Origin: Flaviramulus_B aquimarinus
Lineage (GTDB): Bacteria; Bacteroidota; Bacteroidia; Flavobacteriales; Flavobacteriaceae
Direction: 5' to 3'
Length of the DNA: 64,000 nt
NCBI RefSeq assembly: GCF_039543205.1
Contig: NZ_BAABJH010000001.1
Coordinates: 1,364,001-1,428,000 of the forward strand
Both the position numbers and the translations under genes were made by a program. Of this stretch, positions 59,938 through 64,000 are shown piece after piece (the stretch's first letter is position 1; every line of letters begins with the position of its first letter). A model generated the notes under the pieces. That model was not told where the DNA came from. It saw only the letters and a list, made by a program, of their open reading frames with translations, and searched no databases.

Positions 59938-60375
59938 TTATTTCATCAGTCCATTATCAGTAAAACTAAAAAATCCATCTTTAGTGATAATTAAATGGTC
60001 AAGTAAAACAATATCTAGGTGTTCTCCAGCTTTTTTTAATTTACTAGTGATATTTTTATCTGCTTCGCTAGGATTTAGGTTTCCACTTGGATGATTATGA
60101 GCAATAATAATGCTACTTGCACCACATTTCAATGCCACAGAAAACACTAATTTAGCATCAATTACCGTTCCCGCCATTCCACCCTTTGACAAAGGATAGA
60201 TTCCAATTACCTGATTGTTCCGATTTAATAATAATACTTTTACCTCTTCTTGTAGTTCTATAGTTTGTTTGCTCCAACAAGCTATTAAAACATCATACGA
60301 CTCCTTACTATTATTTATTTTAAATTTCTCTTTATTGTTGTTTGAATATGATACTCTCACTTCTGCTATTTCCAT
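59938..60375 (-). CDS. RadC-like JAB/MPN domain protein
   Basis: A 145-residue JAB domain protein. The metalloprotease-type motif is AHNHPSGNLNPSEAD (HxHPSGxxxPSxxD), with the upstream conserved EEVKVLLLNRNNQVIG and GMAGTVIDAKLVFSVAL. RadC-like proteins of this size are common on plasmids and islands; their activity is unresolved. It precedes nothing obviously linked, and the gene upstream at 60446 is on the same strand 70 bp away. Confidence 0.87.
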   Translation of the reverse strand: MEIAEVRVSYSNNNKEKFKINNSKESYDVLIACWSKQTIELQEEVKVLLLNRNNQVIGIYPLSKGGMAGTVIDAKLVFSVALKCGASSIIIAHNHPSGNLNPSEADKNITSKLKKAGEHLDIVLLDHLIITKDGFFSFTDNGLMK

Positions 60376-60445
60376 GATACATAATTTGAAGTTTATTACA
60401 CTTAAAAAAAGCCCAATCTATATTACATAGACTAGGCTAATATTG

Positions 60446-60841
60446 CTACTCTGCATGTTCTAAAATGCCATTTTTAGAGAACACATCTGAATTTGCCATT
60501 ACATTCTTCTCATACTTAACAGCTTGTTGTTTTGGCTTTACAGCGTCTTCTGTAACATAAATCCATCTGTGGTTCAAGGTTACTTCTTCTCCTGTTTCTT
60601 TAATAGCATAAGTAAAAGGCTCACAATCCTCTTTAATGATGCTTCCTGCCATTTCTGTGCCTATTAAAGCACTACAGACATCTTCATCAAATGTTGAAGG
60701 TATATAAGCTCTTTTCGCTGTCGCATAAAAGTTGCCAGTAGCTTTACTTTTTACCATTTCAATACCACCTTGCAGTTCCAGAACAAAGAATGATGTTCCA
60801 TCATCCTTAAATCTTTCCTTGTAATTAATGATTCTAACCAT
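60446..60841 (-). CDS. Hypothetical protein
   Basis: 131 residues, beta-rich: VRIINYKERFKDDGTSFFVLELQGGIEMVKSKATGNFYATAKRAYIPSTFDE. No family recognised. No signal peptide or membrane segment. Same strand and upstream of the RadC-like gene, a neighbourhood I associate with flavobacterial islands, but this is not proof of linkage. Confidence 0.65.
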   Translation of the reverse strand: MVRIINYKERFKDDGTSFFVLELQGGIEMVKSKATGNFYATAKRAYIPSTFDEDVCSALIGTEMAGSIIKEDCEPFTYAIKETGEEVTLNHRWIYVTEDAVKPKQQAVKYEKNVMANSDVFSKNGILEHAE

Positions 60842-61202
60842 TATTCTAAAATTTTTGAGTTGTACTAAACCACATAGAAAATCAATTCACTCCTGATAAA
60901 AATTACAGCTATCAACTTGAATTTTAATTGCAGGCAGAAAATAACTTTTCTATATAAAGTGGTAGGGGGAGTTTCCCTCCTGTGAATGGGTGGGGGTGTT
61001 TGTATAGGGTAGTTTGCATTCAAACAAAGCCTCCAAAAAATTATTTTTCAAAAATTTTTTAGAACTACGCACTCTGTTGATACAATTTCTTACATTTGAG
61101 AGTAGTATAAAAAACTATCACCCCAAAATCTAATTAGCCTAAATAGAGGTATGCTATAAGCTTTAAGCTATGGTCTTTTACAATATTAAATAAAACACTT
61201 AA
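60842..61202. other. 361-bp divergent intergenic region with a G-rich tract
   Basis: At 60959-61010 there is a tract containing GGTAGGGGGAG, GGGTGGGGGTG and GGG in an otherwise AT-rich island, with GGGGGAG-TTT-CCCTCC partly self-complementary. Four G-runs on one strand could form a G-quadruplex. The rest contains A/T runs and presumably the divergent promoters; nothing else is recognised. Confidence 0.5.
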
Positions 61203-62204
61203 ATGTCAAATAGCAAACATGCTCATATAAGATATAATATCCTAGACTATTGTTTCCGAAAAAGGGCTTATAGTTTCGATAGACTTCATGAAGTTTTGAA
61301 TAGACAAATATCAACTTTCTACCCTAACGAAAGTATTTCTGTTAGAACGCTACGAGAAGACCTTAAGGTTTTTAGAAATAAGGAAAACGGCTTTGGTGCT
61401 CCATTACCTGATAAAGTGAGGATATTAAAATATGATGATCCTAATTTCTCAATAGCTCAACGTCCATTACTTGAATACGAGCAGTATTTAATAGATGCTG
61501 CCCAACAGCTTTTAGAGCGTTTTGAAAATCATCCAAAATACGACAAGCTTGCTGAAGCATTAATTAAGTTTCAAGATGAAGAAGAACAGGATGATGATAC
61601 CTCAAGAATTTTATATTACGATCACAATGAAGAATACAAAGGCATAAAATATTTGAAACCATTATACTTAGCTATTAAGAAAAAACAAGTATTCCTAGTA
61701 ACTTATAAAGGATTTAAAGATGAATTACCAAGTCAGTTTGAATTCCATCCTCAAGTTTTAAAACAGTATAACAGAAGGTGGTTTGTTTTCGGATTAAATA
61801 AATCTAAAGAAATTGAAAAATGGAGTATTCCTTTGGATGAACGGTTAATAGATTTTCAAATCAAAGAAGATGTAGAATATAGTCAAATGAAAACTGACTG
61901 GGATAGTTTTTTTAGGTCAATGGTTGGTATTGTGCGTCCTCCTAATGCAGAGATTGAAAGGATTATTCTGCGTTTTCATAACGGAAGAGAAGACTATTTT
62001 AAAACCAAGCCATTTCAACCAGATTTTGAAGAATTTTTTGAAGATGATAAACAAGACCAAGTTTGGTTTGAAACAATAATAAATAAAGAGTTAGTACAAC
62101 AAATATTGTCTTATGGACAAGATGTGGAAATTTTAGAGCCAGAGCGTTTAAAGGAAGAAGTGCGTCGACAAGTTAATGTAATGCAACAGTATTACAATGA
62201 CTAA
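61203..62204 (+). CDS. WYL-domain transcriptional regulator
   Basis: A 333-residue regulator: N-terminal winged helix (HIRYNILDYCFRKRAYSFDRLHEVLNRQI ... SVRTLREDLKVFRN), WYL domain around residues 150-225 (KPLYLAIKKKQVFLVTYKGF ... FHPQVLKQYNRRWFVFGLN), and a C-terminal WCX-type extension (IILRFHNGREDYFKTKPFQPD ... VEILEPERLKEEVRRQV). WYL proteins commonly sit at the front of phage-defence operons and sense nucleic-acid ligands. Here it precedes the Druantia-like gene by 70 bp, which has its own -7 element. Confidence 0.88.
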   Translation: MSNSKHAHIRYNILDYCFRKRAYSFDRLHEVLNRQISTFYPNESISVRTLREDLKVFRNKENGFGAPLPDKVRILKYDDPNFSIAQRPLLEYEQYLIDAAQQLLERFENHPKYDKLAEALIKFQDEEEQDDDTSRILYYDHNEEYKGIKYLKPLYLAIKKKQVFLVTYKGFKDELPSQFEFHPQVLKQYNRRWFVFGLNKSKEIEKWSIPLDERLIDFQIKEDVEYSQMKTDWDSFFRSMVGIVRPPNAEIERIILRFHNGREDYFKTKPFQPDFEEFFEDDKQDQVWFETIINKELVQQILSYGQDVEILEPERLKEEVRRQVNVMQQYYND

Positions 62205-62233
62205 GTGTGCAATTACTTTGCGCAGAAAAAAAA

Positions 62234-62241
62234 TATCTTTG
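62234..62241 (+). promoter_or_regulatory. -7 element of the Druantia-like gene
   Basis: TATCTTTG, then ATGC; matches TAnnTTTG 33 bp before the ATG at 62275. No -33 element at the right spacing, which would fit an activated or repressed promoter. Confidence 0.45.
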
Positions 62242-62274
62242 ATGCATCTCTAAAAACAAAAAACAGCTATTTAA

Positions 62275-64000
62275 ATGACACCAAACTTTTTTACAACCCT
62301 ACTAAATAAAAACGGACTAAATAAACATGATGGCCGCCCCCTTTGGAAGTACTTCCTAGCTGATGATGAATTTGAAAGACTTAGTTCAATTCTAAAATAT
62401 GGAACTTTAAACACCCTAGACCCTAGGGATGTTTCACTTTTTTATGCGCAATGGTGGAAAAGAAATTACAATGGTGGAATCCCCAGCAAACTAGAAGTCT
62501 TTTATTCTTTAGGAGGAAATAGTAGGTTTATATTAACCGAAGACGAATTTTATAAAATGGCTCGTAAAGGAGCACAAATACTAGGCATAAAGTGGATTAA
62601 AAAACAAAACACGCTTTACTTCAAAACATTATTGCTACAAGGAGGGCTTCCTCTTAAGCATATTTCAGAGAACCAAGGAAAGTACAAGGCTTTTTTAGAA
62701 GCTGTTTTAGAAGAGCAACCAGACAAAATAGAAGACTTTATATTCAAAACCCATATTATTGACCTATTGCCTAAATCTAGCCAGAATGACATCATCTATG
62801 AAAACTGTCTTGAAATTGTAAAGTCAATTTTAAATTGTGATGGTCAATATGAAGAATTACTAGAATCCGAAGAATCTTTAAAAGAAATATCCAAATCATT
62901 AAAAGTAAAAAGAGCCTCATTAGTAAAAAAAGCGAGACAGTCAAAACCTAAAAACTACTGGCTGTTAAGCTCTAAAAATGAAGAGTATAAAATTAGCTTA
63001 AGGTTAGGATTAGCAAACGCATATACTAAGGAGGCACTGAGTGATTTTTTAGGCTTTGAAGCTTTAGAAAGAGATTATCAATTTTTTATGGATGATAACC
63101 TAGTATGTGTTTTCCGTAAAATGGCAAATGGTCAATTTAAAACAGACTGGTACAATCAAGATAATAAAGAATGGGATGTTTCTTCTGGTACTCCACAGAC
63201 CTATGTAATAAATAATGGTAAAAAAACGGAACTGCAAGATTTTATACAAACTATTCCAAATCATGAAGAACCAAGCTTATGGACTAGGTTTACCGAAAAT
63301 GAATGGCGACTTCTTAAAGGCACTACTGCCTCAAATAAAGAAGCAGCAGTACTCTTTCCTAGTCAATGGAAAAGCGACTTCCCTTCTTCTGAAATAAATT
63401 TATTTGCAAAGAGTCTTTCTTGGATGCCATTTGAGGGTGAAATAGAAATTTATTCTGGAGATGAAAAAAGAGTCTATCAAAGTGGTGTTAACTCCTTCGA
63501 TTGGATAATAGAAAGCAAAAAACCAAACTGGATGCTAAAATCCAACCTGCCAGTTGTTCAAGGTATTCCCAAGATACTCGTTTTTGATGATGAAGGATAT
63601 GATATTAAAAGAAACCGATTCAAGGTATTTATTAAGAAGCATAACTCTAGAAACACCTGGGAAGACCTATCTAGATTGAGCTATATTTCTACTGGCTGTT
63701 TTGATTTAAGAATTGAAAAAGATGATTTAATAGCTCATGATATTTTCTTCAACATAGGGAAGCTACAGGCTAGGTATTCAAATCAATCAATTCATTCAGC
63801 AGTCATAGAATTTAAAAACCTTGATTATTTCGAATGTAAGCTAGACGAATCATCGTTAATACAGATCAAAGAGGACAACAATCATTATACATTAAAAGTA
63901 AACATAGAGCATTCTAAAATACCAACTATTGTGAAAGGTTCTCTGAGTTACCCAAGTAAAAAGAAATTATTTTTTGACTTACTGTCCCCTTTTCAAGGAA
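62275..64000 (+). CDS. STY4851/ECs_5259 (YjiT-like) family protein, candidate Druantia DruH (partial)
   Basis: An open frame from ATG 62275 to the window end, 575 codons without a stop. The N-terminus LLNKNGLNKHDGRPLWKYFLADDEFERL and the motif FYAQWWKRNYNGG (residues 56-68) match what I know of the STY4851/ECs_5259 family (typical DGRPLYxYR and AEWWRRxYxGG). E. coli YjiT belongs here and, with a DUF1998 helicase, makes up Druantia type III (DruH-DruE). The family is about 1,000 residues, so roughly half is visible. No catalytic motifs are recognised. It follows a WYL regulator, a typical defence-island setting. The system name depends on finding the helicase beyond the edge. Confidence 0.68.
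   Translation, partial: MTPNFFTTLLNKNGLNKHDGRPLWKYFLADDEFERLSSILKYGTLNTLDPRDVSLFYAQWWKRNYNGGIPSKLEVFYSLGGNSRFILTEDEFYKMARKGAQILGIKWIKKQNTLYFKTLLLQGGLPLKHISENQGKYKAFLEAVLEEQPDKIEDFIFKTHIIDLLPKSSQNDIIYENCLEIVKSILNCDGQYEELLESEESLKEISKSLKVKRASLVKKARQSKPKNYWLLSSKNEEYKISLRLGLANAYTKEALSDFLGFEALERDYQFFMDDNLVCVFRKMANGQFKTDWYNQDNKEWDVSSGTPQTYVINNGKKTELQDFIQTIPNHEEPSLWTRFTENEWRLLKGTTASNKEAAVLFPSQWKSDFPSSEINLFAKSLSWMPFEGEIEIYSGDEKRVYQSGVNSFDWIIESKKPNWMLKSNLPVVQGIPKILVFDDEGYDIKRNRFKVFIKKHNSRNTWEDLSRLSYISTGCFDLRIEKDDLIAHDIFFNIGKLQARYSNQSIHSAVIEFKNLDYFECKLDESSLIQIKEDNNHYTLKVNIEHSKIPTIVKGSLSYPSKKKLFFDLLSPFQG

Larger units (their letters stand above)
58300..64000. mobile_element. Left end of a genomic island (right end outside window)
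   Basis: Accessory gene content (DUF3127, small unknowns, XRE, RadC-like JAB, WYL, Druantia-like) begins right after the tRNA-Asn 3' fragment. With the tRNA on the minus strand, the intact gene is expected at higher coordinates, beyond base 64000, next to an integrase. This is inference; no relaxase or conjugation gene is visible here. Confidence 0.5.

Noticed and set aside
63215..63397. 60-residue plus-strand frame at the right edge
   Set aside because: It lies wholly inside the long STY4851-like frame, in another phase, and has no motif.

Overview
The window is a stretch of an AT-rich Bacteroidota chromosome, almost certainly a marine-type Flavobacteriaceae. Pointers are the panD-panC-'glycogen synthase'-DUF4270-glmS order, type IX secretion genes (porZ, T9SS-type C-terminal domains), an atpD-atpC pair on its own, TonB receptors with CarboxypepD_reg-like N-termini, and promoters of the TAnnTTTG type. 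I cannot name the genus.

Layout. 1-12.5 kb is housekeeping: pantothenate genes (panD cut by the window edge, panC), a GT-B remnant protein, a DUF4270 lipoprotein, glmS, a TonB receptor with a GDSL-type lipoprotein, then atpD and atpC. 12.5-20.2 kb holds a large FG-GAP/UnbV lipoprotein, a GNAT enzyme, umuD and umuC, a small secreted protein and a DUF2975-DUF2975-XRE operon with a striking operator. 20.3-28.3 kb is the biotin locus (bioF, DUF2007 gene, bioD, bioA, a ketoacyl synthase, bioB), interrupted by two opposite-strand ATP-grasp paralogs. 28.5-48 kb contains a JmjC-like cupin, an outer-membrane protein, recX, two tandem T9SS-sorted paralogs with a decayed recX copy between them, a porZ-recO-TonB receptor operon, gdhA, a cystathionine gamma-synthase and several small enzymes.

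From 48.04 kb the window becomes accessory. 48.04-58.3 kb is an array of repeated modules. Each module has, in transcription order on the minus strand, a tyrosine-recombinase 3' end (one intact gene, three decayed copies), an upstream region usually carrying an ATACTCAAATTGAGTAT-type palindrome and a shared leader, and one secreted or lipoprotein gene. The cargo genes include a secreted caspase/CHAT-like protein with leucine-rich repeats and two lipoproteins that share their first ~315 residues but have unrelated C-termini. The array ends at a 3' fragment of a tRNA-Asn gene, which looks like an attachment-site scar.

58.3-64 kb looks like the edge of a further genomic island: DUF3127, small unknowns, an XRE regulator, a RadC-like JAB protein, then a WYL regulator followed by a large ORF leaving the window. 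That ORF looks like the STY4851/ECs_5259 (YjiT-like) family, the probable DruH component of Druantia type III anti-phage systems, so a DUF1998 helicase (DruE) is predicted just past the right edge.
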